A stretch of DNA of 64,000 bases from Marinactinospora thermotolerans DSM 45154 (GTDB lineage Bacteria > Actinomycetota > Actinomycetes > Streptosporangiales > Streptosporangiaceae). Position 1 is the stretch's first letter, and each line of letters opens with the position of its first letter. A program made the translations under genes and the position numbers. Below, piece by piece: positions 33,681-42,170 of the stretch. The notes below the pieces were generated by a model. That model worked only from the letters and a program-made list of their open reading frames with translations. It ran no database searches and was not told the origin of the DNA. The stretch spans positions 220,893-284,892 of the forward strand of contig NZ_FUWS01000005.1 in assembly GCF_900167435.1 (NCBI RefSeq), read 5' to 3'.

Positions 33681-36164
33681 GTGCAGGCAGCAGATCGACG
33701 CAAGGAGCAGTCCATCCGGACCCGGCTCCACCGAATCGTCCTCGTCCCCACGGCCGCCCTGGTGGCCCTGTGGCTCGTGGTCAGCGGCTACCTGTTCTAC
33801 GGCGCGACGGTCCAGTACGCGATCGTCAAGGGCAACGAGGAGCTGTTGACGCCCTCCGCGCTCGCGCTCACCTCTCTCATGGACGAGCGGTCGGCGACGC
33901 TGGCCTACCTGGAACGCCCCGCCGAGCACACCACCGCGCTCCAGGAGGCGCGCGCCGCCTCCGACGCCTCGATGACCTCGATCCTCGACAAGTTCGAGGG
34001 GCTCCTGCCGTTCTCCCCCGCGAAGGTCCAGACGCGCATCGAGGACCTGCGCGAGAGCTTCGATCGGGTTCCCGAGATCCGGGCCCTCGTGGACAGCGGT
34101 CAGGCGACGCGCGACGACGTGTCGGAGTACTACGACGGGCTGATCCTGGCCGGCGCCGACCTGTTCGACGAACAGGCCCGGCTCAACCCCTCCAAGGAGG
34201 CCGTCGGCCCCGGGCTCAGCGCCACCTACCTCTTCCGCGCCGTCGACCTGATGTCCCAGGCCGACGCACAGCTGTCCCGTGCCTTCGCCTCGGGCGAGCT
34301 CAGCACCGCCGACCAGCAGGAGTTCACCCGCCTGGTCGGCGCCTACCACTCCATGCTCGGCGCGGTCGGCGACTACCTGGGCCCCGAGCAGGCGGAGCGG
34401 CTGGAGGCCATCCGGGCCGACGAGCGCTGGAGCGACCTGGTCGCGCTGGAGGGCGAGATCTCCGGCCGCGTGGTGGCCACGACCACCGACCCCTTCACCG
34501 GCGGGCAGGTCGAGGACACCTCGATGCCCGTGGGCGAGGAGGAGTGGCGCACCGTGTACGCGCCCACCAAGGACGCCCTCACCGAGCTCGGCGCCGAGCA
34601 GGCCCGGTGGGCCGGTAACCTCCAGGCCGAGATCGCCAACGGGGCGATCCTGCTCGCCGTGGCCGGCAGCCTCGGCGTGGCCGCCGTCTCCGCCCTCGCC
34701 TTCACCATCTCCATCCGCGCGGCGCGAGGCCTGGTGGCCCGGCTGAACCGGCTCCGCGACGAGACCCAGGAGCTGGCCGACCGCCGGCTGCCCGGGCTGG
34801 TCGAACGGCTGCGCCGCAACGAGGAGGTCGACGTCGCGGCCGAACTGCCCGAGGTCTCCCAGAGCCCGGACGAGATCGGCGAGGTCGCCCGCTCGTTCAA
34901 CGCGGCCCAGCGCACCGCGGTCGAGGCCGCCGTCCAGCAGGCCGAACTGCGCGAGGGCGTCAACCGGGTGTTCCTCAACATCGCCCACCGCAGCCAGACG
35001 CTCGTCCACCGCCAGCTGCGCCTGCTGGACCGGCTGGAACGCGAGCAGGAGGACCCCGAGCAGCTCACCGAACTGTTCAAGCTCGACCACCTCGCCACGC
35101 GCTCCCGCCGCAACGCCGAGAACCTGCTGATCCTGGGCGGCGAGTCGCCCGGACGCACCTGGCACCGCCCGATGCCGTTGATCGACGTGATCCGCGGCGC
35201 CATCTCCGAGTCCGGCGACTACACCCGGGTCAAGCGCCAGCGCATCGCCCGCGTCTCGCTGAGCGGCCCCGCCGTCGCCGACGTCATCCACCTCGTCGCC
35301 GAGCTCGTCGACAACGCCACCACCTTCTCGCCGCCGCACACCAGCGTCCACCTGCGCAGTGAGCAGGTGCCCAACGGGGTCACGATCGAGATCGAGGACC
35401 GCGGGCTGGGCATGAAGGAGGAGGAGTTCGCCGCCACCAACGAACTACTGGCCAATCCGCCGGAGTTCGACGTGATGCGGCTGAACGAGAAGATGCGCCT
35501 GGGGCTGTTCGTGGTCTCGCGCCTGGCCCAGCGCCATGGCATCAGCGTGCGGTTGCGCTCCTCGCCCTACGGCGGGGTGCAGGCGATCGTCCTGCTGCCC
35601 TCCTCCCTCATCGTCGCCGACCCGAAGGGGCCGGATCCCAAGGACGGGGCCACCGACTCCGCCCCCGAGGACGACGCCCCGTCCCACGAGGACGGCGCGG
35701 CCGGCGCCGAAGCGGCGCCGGGCGACGTGCTCGCCGCCGTGCCCGACGGCGAGGAGCGCACCCCCTCACCGCAGCGGCTACCCCGCCGCTCCCCCGGGCT
35801 CAGCCGGGCGTCCCTTGCCCCCAGCGGCCCGCTGTTCCCTCCGAGCCCGGCTTCCCCCACCGACACACAGCCGAAGCCCACAGCGGAGGACGAGCCCGCG
35901 GAGGGGGACGCCCCCGCGCAGGGATCGTCCACCGAACGGCCCCGGCTCCCCAAACGCCGCCCGCAGGCCAACCTCGCCCCCCAGCTGTACGACACCTCCC
36001 TCGTCTCCCTCCCCGAGAGGAAGCGGGAGGCCGACCCCGGTGACGACGCCGGGCCCGACCGGTCGCTGCGGCTCCGTCGAAACATGTCCGCGTTCCAGCA
36101 AGGCACCCGGCGAGGACGCGAAGAGGGCCGGCAGCGGCAGAACGACACCGAGAAGGATGCATGA
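33681..36164 (+). CDS. cvnA: Conservon sensor histidine kinase with nitrate/nitrite-sensing domain (CvnA)
   Basis: An 827-residue membrane sensor. Helix 1 is at about 19-41; an extracytoplasmic helical NIT-like domain extends to about 310 (LTSLMDERSATLAYLERP is its typical start); helix 2 at about 318-345 leads to a HAMP-like linker. The kinase part has FLNIAHRSQTLVHRQLRLLD in the dimerisation helix and an ATPase with AELVDNATTFSPP (N box), EIEDRGLGM (G1) and GLFVVSRLAQRHGI (G2). About 200 disordered Pro/Glu-rich residues end the protein. GTG at 33681 has an AGGAG site. Its stop overlaps the roadblock gene (ATGA). In Streptomyces, CvnA-D complexes resemble eukaryotic G-protein-coupled receptors and affect development and antibiotic production. 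Confidence 0.9.
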   Translation: MQAADRRKEQSIRTRLHRIVLVPTAALVALWLVVSGYLFYGATVQYAIVKGNEELLTPSALALTSLMDERSATLAYLERPAEHTTALQEARAASDASMTSILDKFEGLLPFSPAKVQTRIEDLRESFDRVPEIRALVDSGQATRDDVSEYYDGLILAGADLFDEQARLNPSKEAVGPGLSATYLFRAVDLMSQADAQLSRAFASGELSTADQQEFTRLVGAYHSMLGAVGDYLGPEQAERLEAIRADERWSDLVALEGEISGRVVATTTDPFTGGQVEDTSMPVGEEEWRTVYAPTKDALTELGAEQARWAGNLQAEIANGAILLAVAGSLGVAAVSALAFTISIRAARGLVARLNRLRDETQELADRRLPGLVERLRRNEEVDVAAELPEVSQSPDEIGEVARSFNAAQRTAVEAAVQQAELREGVNRVFLNIAHRSQTLVHRQLRLLDRLEREQEDPEQLTELFKLDHLATRSRRNAENLLILGGESPGRTWHRPMPLIDVIRGAISESGDYTRVKRQRIARVSLSGPAVADVIHLVAELVDNATTFSPPHTSVHLRSEQVPNGVTIEIEDRGLGMKEEEFAATNELLANPPEFDVMRLNEKMRLGLFVVSRLAQRHGISVRLRSSPYGGVQAIVLLPSSLIVADPKGPDPKDGATDSAPEDDAPSHEDGAAGAEAAPGDVLAAVPDGEERTPSPQRLPRRSPGLSRASLAPSGPLFPPSPASPTDTQPKPTAEDEPAEGDAPAQGSSTERPRLPKRRPQANLAPQLYDTSLVSLPERKREADPGDDAGPDRSLRLRRNMSAFQQGTRRGREEGRQRQNDTEKDA

Positions 36165-36607
36165 CCGTGACGAAGAACGCTCCCAGGGACCTGGACTGGC
36201 TACTCGACGAGCTCGTCGACCGGGCGGTCGGCGCCCAGTACGCCATCGTGCTCTCCGCGGATGGCCTGCTCATCGGCAAGTCGCGGGAACTGGGCAAGGA
36301 CGACGCCGAGCACCTGTCCGCCCTGGCCTCGGCGTTCCAGAGCCTGGCCAAGGGGACCGGACGGCAGTTCGGCGGGGGACGGGTCCTCCAGACGGTCGTG
36401 GAGATGGAGCACGCCTATCTCTTCGTCACCGGAGCGGGGAACGGCGCCTGCCTGGCCGTGGTCGCCGGCGAGGAGTCCGACGTCGGCCTCATCGCTTATG
36501 AGATGAACGTGCTCGTGGAGCAGGTGGGCAAGTTCCTCGACGCCGCCCCGCGCAACGGCGAGGAGCAGGCGAACACCGAATCCGCGTCCCTGGAAGCCGA
36601 CCGGTAA
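36161..36607 (+). CDS. cvnB: Roadblock/LC7 domain protein (CvnB)
   Basis: A 148-residue soluble protein. Residues about 8-110 form a roadblock/LC7 fold: LDWLLDELVDRAVGAQYAIV, LSADGLLIGKS and HLSALASAFQSLAKG are characteristic. In conservons this protein binds the GTPase and is thought to act as a regulator similar to a GTPase-activating protein. The start ATG overlaps the stop of cvnA by 4 bp, and the next gene starts 11 bp after its stop. The C-terminal 25 residues are acidic and disordered. Confidence 0.93.
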   Translation: MTVTKNAPRDLDWLLDELVDRAVGAQYAIVLSADGLLIGKSRELGKDDAEHLSALASAFQSLAKGTGRQFGGGRVLQTVVEMEHAYLFVTGAGNGACLAVVAGEESDVGLIAYEMNVLVEQVGKFLDAAPRNGEEQANTESASLEADR

Positions 36608-36618
36608 CGGAGGCCGGA

Positions 36619-36996
36619 ATGCCCGACCGTCACGAAACCGACCCCGGTTCCCCCGAGGCCGGCCCTCTGGTCCGGCCCTACGTCATGACGTGGGGCCGGC
36701 AACGTTCCGACGCCGTCCAGTTGGACATGATCAGCGTGGTCATCGCGGCGCGCCGTGCCGAGGTGGACGAGATGGCGCTGGAACCCGAACAGGTGGCGAT
36801 CCTCGACCTGTGCCGCAGACCCCAGTCCGTGGCGGAGGTGTCGGCTCGCCTGGACATCCCGGTGGCCGTGGTCAAGGTCCTGTTGAGCGACCTCATCGGG
36901 CGTGGCTATGTCCTCGCCCGCGCCCCTTACACGACGGAGAGCCCGGTGAGCCGGGACGTATTGCAGGCGGTACTCGATGGCATCCAAAGGCTCTGA
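36619..36996 (+). CDS. cvnC: DUF742 protein (CvnC)
   Basis: A 125-residue protein with the DUF742 pattern: LVRPYVMTWGRQ near the N-terminus, IVxLCRRP-like LDLCRRPQSVAEVSARLDIP in the middle and VLLSDLIGRGYVLA, then DVLQAVLDGIQRL at the end. The middle resembles a winged helix. Third conservon component, with an adaptor role. ATG at 36619 follows GGAGG; its 3' end overlaps the GTPase gene by 20 bp. Confidence 0.93.
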   Translation: MPDRHETDPGSPEAGPLVRPYVMTWGRQRSDAVQLDMISVVIAARRAEVDEMALEPEQVAILDLCRRPQSVAEVSARLDIPVAVVKVLLSDLIGRGYVLARAPYTTESPVSRDVLQAVLDGIQRL

Positions 36997-37570
36997 CCCC
37001 AGTAGTGGCGAGAACGTCATCCCCTCGGCGATCAAGATCCTGATCGCGGGCGGCTTCGGCGCGGGCAAGACCACGATGGTCGGCTCGGTCAGCGAGATCG
37101 CCCCGCTCAGTACCGAGGAGTTGATGACCGAGGCCAGCCTCGGCGTGGACGACCTCTCGGGTGTGGAGGAGAAGTCCACGACGACGGTCGCGCTGGACTT
37201 CGGCCGTATCACCATCAACGACGGTCTGGTGCTCTACCTGTTCGGTACGCCGGGCCAGCAGCGCTTCTGGTTCATGTGGGACGAGTTGGCGCTGGGTTCG
37301 CTGGGCGCGGTCGTGCTGGCCGACACCCGCCGGCTGGAGACGTGTTTCCCCTCGGTTGATTTCTTCGAACGGCGCGCAATCCCGTTCGTCGTCGCCGTGA
37401 ACTGCTTCGAGGGCGCGCATCGCTACGATCCCGAGGAGGTGCGGGAGGCGCTCAGCATTTCCCCTCACACCCCTATCGTGTTGTGTGACGCGCGTTCGCG
37501 GGAATCCAGCAAAGAGGTCCTGTCGACCCTGGTCAACCACGTCGCGGAAACGGTTGCGGCGGGAGTGTAG
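36977..37570 (+). CDS. cvnD: Ras-like small GTPase of the conservon (CvnD)
   Basis: A 197-residue GTP-binding protein. P-loop GGFGAGKTT (about 26-34), STTTVALDFG in the switch I region, GTPGQQRFWFMWDE as G3/switch II, and VNCFEG in the NKxD position, the usual conservon variant with Asn but no Lys. SISPHTPIVLCDARSRESSK is the G5 region. It cycles between GTP and GDP under control of CvnA-C at the membrane. ATG 36977 lies inside the end of cvnC, so the two are translationally coupled. Confidence 0.94.
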   Translation: MASKGSDPSSGENVIPSAIKILIAGGFGAGKTTMVGSVSEIAPLSTEELMTEASLGVDDLSGVEEKSTTTVALDFGRITINDGLVLYLFGTPGQQRFWFMWDELALGSLGAVVLADTRRLETCFPSVDFFERRAIPFVVAVNCFEGAHRYDPEEVREALSISPHTPIVLCDARSRESSKEVLSTLVNHVAETVAAGV

Positions 37571-37765
37571 CCGCCGGAAGGCCCCGCGCCGTCGGCCTTA
37601 CCGCCATCAAGCCCCCGAATCAACTGAAATGGATAAACGTGTGTCCACCCCACGATTCCATTTCCGCCACCCTCGGGATTAGGCTGTTGAGAGGCGATCC
37701 GGCGGCGCGTGGCATCGGCGCGCGAAACACGTCGGAATCTGGACGGCGAGATCGAGAGAGCCTTG

Positions 37766-38716
37766 ATGAAACGCTACGACTGGTACGACGAGATCCACCG
37801 GCTGGACGCCGAGGCCGACTGCCTGCGGATCACCCAGATCATCGCCACACACGAATTCCCCTGGGATATGACCCAGGCCCTCGGGTTGGCCCTGTACCGG
37901 ACCTACGCGGTGCCCAGCATCGGCGAACTGCTGTACCGGACCCGTGAGTTCACCGAACGGACCCAGCACCGCTACGACGACACCGGGCTGATCCTGGACG
38001 CCATCTTGGAGCACGGTTTCGAACCGGGGCCGGGGCGCGACGCGCTACGCCGGATGAACCAGATGCACCGCTCCTACGACATCTCCAACGACGACTACCT
38101 CTACGTGCTCAGCACGTTCGTGGTCATGCCGGTGCGCTGGCTCAACGACTGGGGCTTCGGCTGGCGCCGGCTCAGCGACCACGAGATCACCGCGGGCACC
38201 AACTACTACCGCCGGCTCGGCAAGCACATGGGGATCAAGGACATCCCCGAGACCTACGCCGACTTCCTGGAGCTGTTCGACTCCTACGAGCGGGCCCACT
38301 TCGGCTACACCGAGGGCGGGCGCAAGGTGGCGGACGCGACGCTGGACCTGATGGTCGACTTCTTCCCCTCATGGCAGCGCCCGGTCGTCCGGCCGTTCAC
38401 GATGGCGCTGCTGGACGACCGGTTGATCACGGCGTTCCGCTATGACGAGCCGTCGCGGACCTGGCGTTTCCTCGCCCGGGCCGGCCTGAAGGCCCGCGCC
38501 AGGGTCGTCCGCATGATGCCCCCGCGCAAGGAGCCGATGTGGGTGCGGATGAGCCCCAACATCCGCAGCTACCCGAACGGGTTCGACGTGTCGCAGATCG
38601 GGACCTTCCCCAAGGGCTGCCCCGTGCCCCACGGTCTGGCCACCGTCGAGGTGCCCGAGACCGGTGCGCGGGTTCCGGTGCCGCAGTCCGCGCAGGGGAC
38701 GGCCGGCCCCGCCTGA
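37766..38716 (+). CDS. MpaB-type oxygenase (DUF2236 family)
   Basis: A protein of about 316 residues, mostly helical. ALYRTYAVPSIGELLYRTRE, then RTQHRYDDTG and MNQMHRSYDISNDDYLYVLS are conserved blocks of the MpaB/rubber-oxygenase catalytic domain, a haem-b-binding fold; the His in MHR and in the RTQHR segment are candidate ligands. ATG 37766 (GAGAG upstream) gives the usual family N-terminus; a GTG at 37709 is in frame. It starts 195 bp after cvnD on the same strand. Streptomyces conservons often end with a cytochrome P450 (cvnE), so a haem oxygenase in the same place is a suggestive parallel, but co-transcription is not shown. A terminator follows. Confidence 0.82.
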   Translation: MKRYDWYDEIHRLDAEADCLRITQIIATHEFPWDMTQALGLALYRTYAVPSIGELLYRTREFTERTQHRYDDTGLILDAILEHGFEPGPGRDALRRMNQMHRSYDISNDDYLYVLSTFVVMPVRWLNDWGFGWRRLSDHEITAGTNYYRRLGKHMGIKDIPETYADFLELFDSYERAHFGYTEGGRKVADATLDLMVDFFPSWQRPVVRPFTMALLDDRLITAFRYDEPSRTWRFLARAGLKARARVVRMMPPRKEPMWVRMSPNIRSYPNGFDVSQIGTFPKGCPVPHGLATVEVPETGARVPVPQSAQGTAGPA

Positions 38717-38731
38717 CCCGCGCACGCCACT

Positions 38732-38764
38732 GTGTGGGGGAGGGCGACGCGCCCTCCCCCACAC
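38732..38764. terminator. Bidirectional terminator
   Basis: GTGTGGGGGAGGGC (38732-38745) and GCCCTCCCCCACAC (38751-38764) form a perfect 14-bp stem with a 5-nt loop between the convergent MpaB and FMN-reductase genes. Confidence 0.85.
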
Positions 38765-38770
38765 GTGTGA

Positions 38771-39289
38771 TCACACGGAGACGACCGTCGCCTGACGCAG
38801 CGTCGGCGCGGCCACCTCGCTCCAGGCGGCGATGACCCCCGCCGGATCGCCCAGCTCGTCACGGGCCAGCAGCAGCCCCGGCTCGATCACCCTGGCGCCC
38901 AGGTCCGAGAGCAGGACGCGCAGGTCGTCCTCCACCCCGCGTCCGGTGCGCAGATCGTCCACGACGGCCATGGGGACGGCGATGGTGTGGCCGAGACCGA
39001 CCTCGGGGATCCGGTCCAAGAACACCTTGAGCAGGCCCGTGTAGCTGCCGTGGACCTGGGGCGAGACCACCAGGACGACGTCGCTGGCGCGCACCCGGCC
39101 GAGCGCGGCCGTGACCTCCTCGCCCGGATCGGCGGCCAGCAGCGCGGAGCCGAAGGAGGCGAGGTCGACGACCTCGACGGGGTCGGAGATCCCGGTGGGC
39201 GGGAGCAGGGCCTCGGCGGCGTGGAGGGCGGCGGCGCGGAGGGCCGAGTGGGACTGGGGGGCACCGATGAGCACGGTGAAGCTGGTCAT
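38771..39289 (-). CDS. NAD(P)H-dependent FMN reductase (SsuE-like)
   Basis: A 172-residue flavodoxin-fold protein. The phosphate loop is at LIGAPQSHSALR (about 7-18) and the flavin segment is SPQVHGSYTGLLKVFLDRIP (about 76-95), which is the diagnostic block of NADPH:FMN reductases such as SsuE, enzymes that feed reduced FMN to sulfonate monooxygenases. ATG at 39289 has an AGGAG site. The gene has a long 5' region that contains a short peptide ending in Leu-Cys-Cys-Ser, which points to control by cysteine supply and supports a role in sulfur metabolism. No monooxygenase partner is next to it. Confidence 0.87.
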   Translation of the reverse strand: MTSFTVLIGAPQSHSALRAAALHAAEALLPPTGISDPVEVVDLASFGSALLAADPGEEVTAALGRVRASDVVLVVSPQVHGSYTGLLKVFLDRIPEVGLGHTIAVPMAVVDDLRTGRGVEDDLRVLLSDLGARVIEPGLLLARDELGDPAGVIAAWSEVAAPTLRQATVVSV

Positions 39290-39344
39290 GGAGGATCTCC
39301 TGGTGAGACATGGCCGCGAGGCCGGGAGGAACGTGGCGCTGGAG

Positions 39345-39387
39345 CCGGCCGGGCGGGACTACGGTGTCCCCGGCCGGGCCCTGTCTC
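39345..39387 (-). promoter_or_regulatory. Strong hairpin in the FMN-reductase leader RNA
   Basis: CCGGCCGGGCGGGAC (39345-39359) can pair with GTCCCCGGCCGG (39366-39377) with a small bulge. An outer pair is formed by GAGACA (39305-39310) and TGTCTC (39382-39387). The structure ends about 15 nt from the start codon region and could act as an attenuator or mask the ribosome site. The link to the leader peptide 170 bp upstream is inference. Confidence 0.4.
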
Positions 39388-39552
39388 GCGAAACGATGGG
39401 ATCGCGGCGAGAAAGGCTGGTAGTGGCGGCGTCTGGAAAATCCCCGCAGCCGCGCGCGACGTTCCACAACGTGGAGATCACCGGGATCTGGACCGTGAGC
39501 CGAGCACCGCGGGGGACGAGAACAGCGCAGGGCGGATGCCCTGGACTGGCGC

Positions 39553-39630
39553 TCAGCTACAACACAGTGCGCTCGCCTGCTGTCGAAGATCGACGTGCAG
39601 GCGCTGGACAAGCAGCTCACCGGGGGCCAT
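39553..39630 (-). CDS. Leader peptide ending LCCS, putative cysteine-responsive attenuator
   Basis: A 25-codon frame, ATG 39630 to TGA 39553, reads MAPGELLVQ then RLHVDLRQQASALCCS. It matches the actinobacterial group of short leader peptides with a R.HVDL...S.LC core found upstream of sulfur genes; adjacent Cys codons just before the stop are what a cysteine-sensing attenuator needs. A promoter with TTGACG puts the transcription start at or next to the ATG, so translation is probably leaderless. It lies 264 bp upstream of the FMN-reductase gene, on the same strand. Polycysteine short ORFs of this kind have been shown to work as attenuators in mycobacteria. Confidence 0.72.
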   Translation of the reverse strand: MAPGELLVQRLHVDLRQQASALCCS

Positions 39631-39637
39631 AGTCCCC

Positions 39638-39666
39638 ATGATGCGCGGGGGCGGCACTATCGTCAA
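39638..39666 (-). promoter_or_regulatory. Promoter of the leader peptide / FMN reductase
   Basis: On the minus strand TTGACG (39666-39661) and CATCAT (39643-39638) are separated by 17 bp. The -10 is weak, but its distance to the leader ATG (7 nt) fits a leaderless start at 39630. Confidence 0.5.
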
Positions 39667-39829
39667 TGCGCGGTAGGGGTTTCCTCCCCCTCCCGAGCAT
39701 GACGGCGGACGGTCCGATGTGCCCGCTCGGCGCGAAACAGCCCAGTTCCCGGGCTCCTTTCACACCGGTGGCGGCGCACTCCCGACACAACGGCACACGG
39801 TGTGGTATACGGCACAGGAAGGTGCGGAC

Positions 39830-40966
39830 ATGGGCACGGTGGAGAACGCTCGCCTGGTCACTCCCGACGGAGTGCTGGAGGGATGGCTACGCGTCGAGGA
39901 CGGACGTATCACGGCCCTGGGGCCGGGCCCCGTCCCCGAACCCCGCGGTGAGACGGTCGACGCCGAAGGACGCTGGGTACTGCCCGGCGCGATCGACATC
40001 CACGTGCACGGTGGCGCCGGCGCGGCCTTCACCGACGCCGACCCCGAACGGGCCCGTTCGATCGTGGAGTTCAACCGCTCGCACGGCGTCACGACCGTGG
40101 TCGGGGGACTCGTCGCGGCCTCCCCCGAGGACACGTTGCGTCAGGTGGCCGCCCTCGCCGAACTCGCCGACGACGGTGACCTCGCCGGCGTCTACCTCGA
40201 AGGCCCCTACATCGCGAAGAGCCGGTGCGGGGCACATGACCCGGCGCTGCTGCGCGACCCCGACCTGGAGGAGTTCGCGGCGGTGCTCAAGGCCGGCCGC
40301 GGGCACGTCCGGATGATCACCGTGGCGCCCGAGCTGCCCGGCGCGCTGGACCTCATCCGCGCGGCGACCGCCGAAGGCGTGGTGGCCGCTGTCGGCCACA
40401 CCGAGGCCACCTACGACCAGGCGCGCGCCGCGTTCGACGCGGGCGCCACCGTCGCCACCCACCTGTTCAACGCGATGCGGCCCCTGCACCACCGCGAGCC
40501 CGGGCCCATCGCCGCCGCGTTGGCCGACGAGCGGGTCACCGTCGAGCTGATCAACGACGGCGTGCACCTGCACCCGGCGATCGTCGGCCTGGCGGCGGCC
40601 CAGGCCGGCCCCGAGCGGGTCGCGCTCATCACCGACGCCATGGCCGCGACCGGCCTGGGGGACGGCGAGTACACACTGGGGAAGCTGCGGGTGCGCGTCG
40701 AGAACGGCAACGCGGTGGTGGTCGAGACCGGCGCGATCGCCAGCAGCACGATCGTGCTGCCCGAGGCGATCAGCCGGGCGGTCCACCATGTCGGCCTGCG
40801 CCTGGAGGACGCCGCCCGGTCGGCCTCGGAGGTTCCGGCCCGTGCCCTGGGACTCACCGGGGTCGGCTCACTGGTCGAGGGCGGGCGGGCCGACCTGCTC
40901 GTGCTCGACGAGGACCTGAGTGTGGCCGGCGTGATGCACCGCGGGAACTGGATCCGCTCGTTGTGA
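39830..40966 (+). CDS. nagA: N-acetylglucosamine-6-phosphate deacetylase
   Basis: A 378-residue amidohydrolase-superfamily enzyme that deacetylates GlcNAc-6-P to GlcN-6-P and acetate. The first metal site is IDIHVHGGAGAAF (about 57-69); YLEGPYIAKSRCGAHD carries the metal Glu; VGHTEATYDQ and THLFNAMRPLHHREPG hold the two metal His and the substrate loop; ITDAMAATGLGDGEY has the catalytic Asp. The order matches NagA throughout. ATG 39830 has an AGGAAGG site. It stands alone; a GH3 lipoprotein of the NagZ type and PTS enzyme I at the right end of the window belong to the same amino-sugar economy but are not linked. Confidence 0.93.
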   Translation: MGTVENARLVTPDGVLEGWLRVEDGRITALGPGPVPEPRGETVDAEGRWVLPGAIDIHVHGGAGAAFTDADPERARSIVEFNRSHGVTTVVGGLVAASPEDTLRQVAALAELADDGDLAGVYLEGPYIAKSRCGAHDPALLRDPDLEEFAAVLKAGRGHVRMITVAPELPGALDLIRAATAEGVVAAVGHTEATYDQARAAFDAGATVATHLFNAMRPLHHREPGPIAAALADERVTVELINDGVHLHPAIVGLAAAQAGPERVALITDAMAATGLGDGEYTLGKLRVRVENGNAVVVETGAIASSTIVLPEAISRAVHHVGLRLEDAARSASEVPARALGLTGVGSLVEGGRADLLVLDEDLSVAGVMHRGNWIRSL

Positions 40967-41027
40967 ACCGCCATGGGACGGCCGGGCCGGCCTGGCCGGG
41001 CCGTCCCGCGGTCGCCATGATGGACAC

Positions 41028-42065
41028 ATGGATCCTCGTTCCGCGCACCTCCTGTGGGATGCCGCCCCTCTCTGGCTCAACACCGCCCAGTACGGACTTC
41101 CGCCCCGCCCGGCCTACGAGGCCCTGCATGCGGCCCTGGACGGCTGGCGGCACGGCAGGCAGACGCCCGAGGTCTGGTTTCCCGCCGGCGAGGCCGCACG
41201 GGCGCGCTTCGGCGAACTCGTGGGGGCGCCTCCACAGGACGTGGTCCAGGGGGCCGCGACCTCACAGCTGCTCTCCGCGATCGCCCTGGCCGTCCCCGAC
41301 GGCGCCCGGGTGGTGATCCCCGACGGGGAGTACACCTCCAACGCCTACCCCTGGATGGTCCACGCCGACCGCGGGGTGAAGGTCGTGACCGTGCCGCCCG
41401 GCGAGCTGGCCGCCGCGATCGACTCCGAGACCTGGGCGGTCGCGTTCAGCCTGGTCTCCTTCTCGACCGGGGAGATCGCCCCCGTGGACGACATCGTCGC
41501 GGCGGCCCGGCGGCACGGCACGAGGGTGATCGTCGACGGCACCCAGGCGGTGGGCTGGCTGCCCGTGGACGCCACGCGCTTCGACGCGCTGGTGTGCTCC
41601 TGCTACAAGTGGCTGATGGCGCCGCGCGGGCTGGCGTTCGGCTACCTGGCCCCTGGACTGCGCGCCGTGATGCGCCCGATCGCGGCCGGACCGAGCGCGG
41701 CGGCCGATCCCGCGGGGGCGTTCTCCGACATGGACATGCGCCTGTCGCACAGCGCGTCCCGGTTCGACATCTCGCCGAACTGGTTCGCGGGGGTCGCCGC
41801 CGCCGCCTCCCTGGGGGTGCTGCTCGACATCGGGGTCGAGCGCGTCCACGCGCACAACGTGGCCATGGCCGACCGGTTCCGCGCCGGGGTCGGGCTGCCT
41901 GCGGGTGACTCGGCGATCGTCTCGGTCCGCCTGCCCGGTGGCGCGGAGCGGCTTCGGGAGGCGGGTGTGCGCTTCTCCGAACGTTCCGGCCGACTCCGGC
42001 TGTCCTTCCACGTCTACACGACGGAGTCCGACGTGGACCGCGCGGTGCGGGCCCTCACCGGCTGA
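41028..42065 (+). CDS. Class V aminotransferase family protein
   Basis: A 345-residue PLP enzyme of fold type I. The lysine that binds PLP is in CSCYKWLMAPRGLAFGYLAP, the cofactor Asp and Gln in VIVDGTQAVGWLPVD, and the phosphate-binding segment is AATSQLLSAIAL; this is the NifS/cysteine-desulfurase-like class V pattern. The mobile active-site Cys loop of true cysteine desulfurases is not evident, so an isopenicillin-epimerase-like or unknown aminotransferase role is more likely. ATG at 41028 has no ribosome site and follows a CATGAT element by 8-9 nt, suggesting leaderless translation. 61 bp after nagA. Confidence 0.82.
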   Translation: MDPRSAHLLWDAAPLWLNTAQYGLPPRPAYEALHAALDGWRHGRQTPEVWFPAGEAARARFGELVGAPPQDVVQGAATSQLLSAIALAVPDGARVVIPDGEYTSNAYPWMVHADRGVKVVTVPPGELAAAIDSETWAVAFSLVSFSTGEIAPVDDIVAAARRHGTRVIVDGTQAVGWLPVDATRFDALVCSCYKWLMAPRGLAFGYLAPGLRAVMRPIAAGPSAAADPAGAFSDMDMRLSHSASRFDISPNWFAGVAAAASLGVLLDIGVERVHAHNVAMADRFRAGVGLPAGDSAIVSVRLPGGAERLREAGVRFSERSGRLRLSFHVYTTESDVDRAVRALTG

Positions 42066-42170
42066 ACCGCCGCGCAGGAGGCCGCGGCGTGTCGGCGGCG
42101 CGCTCCACCCCGACTCGACCACGGAGGGTGACAATGGCGGGAGACCCACCGCATCTCCCGTGAGGACAGC

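Noticed and set aside
39290-39552. SAM-type riboswitch in the FMN-reductase leader
   Set aside because: No conserved core of a known riboswitch class could be matched; only a GC hairpin is evident.
39795-39830. Possible DasR site before nagA (TGTGGTATACGGCA)
   Set aside because: Only one half agrees with the TGGTCTAGACCA consensus; too weak to call.
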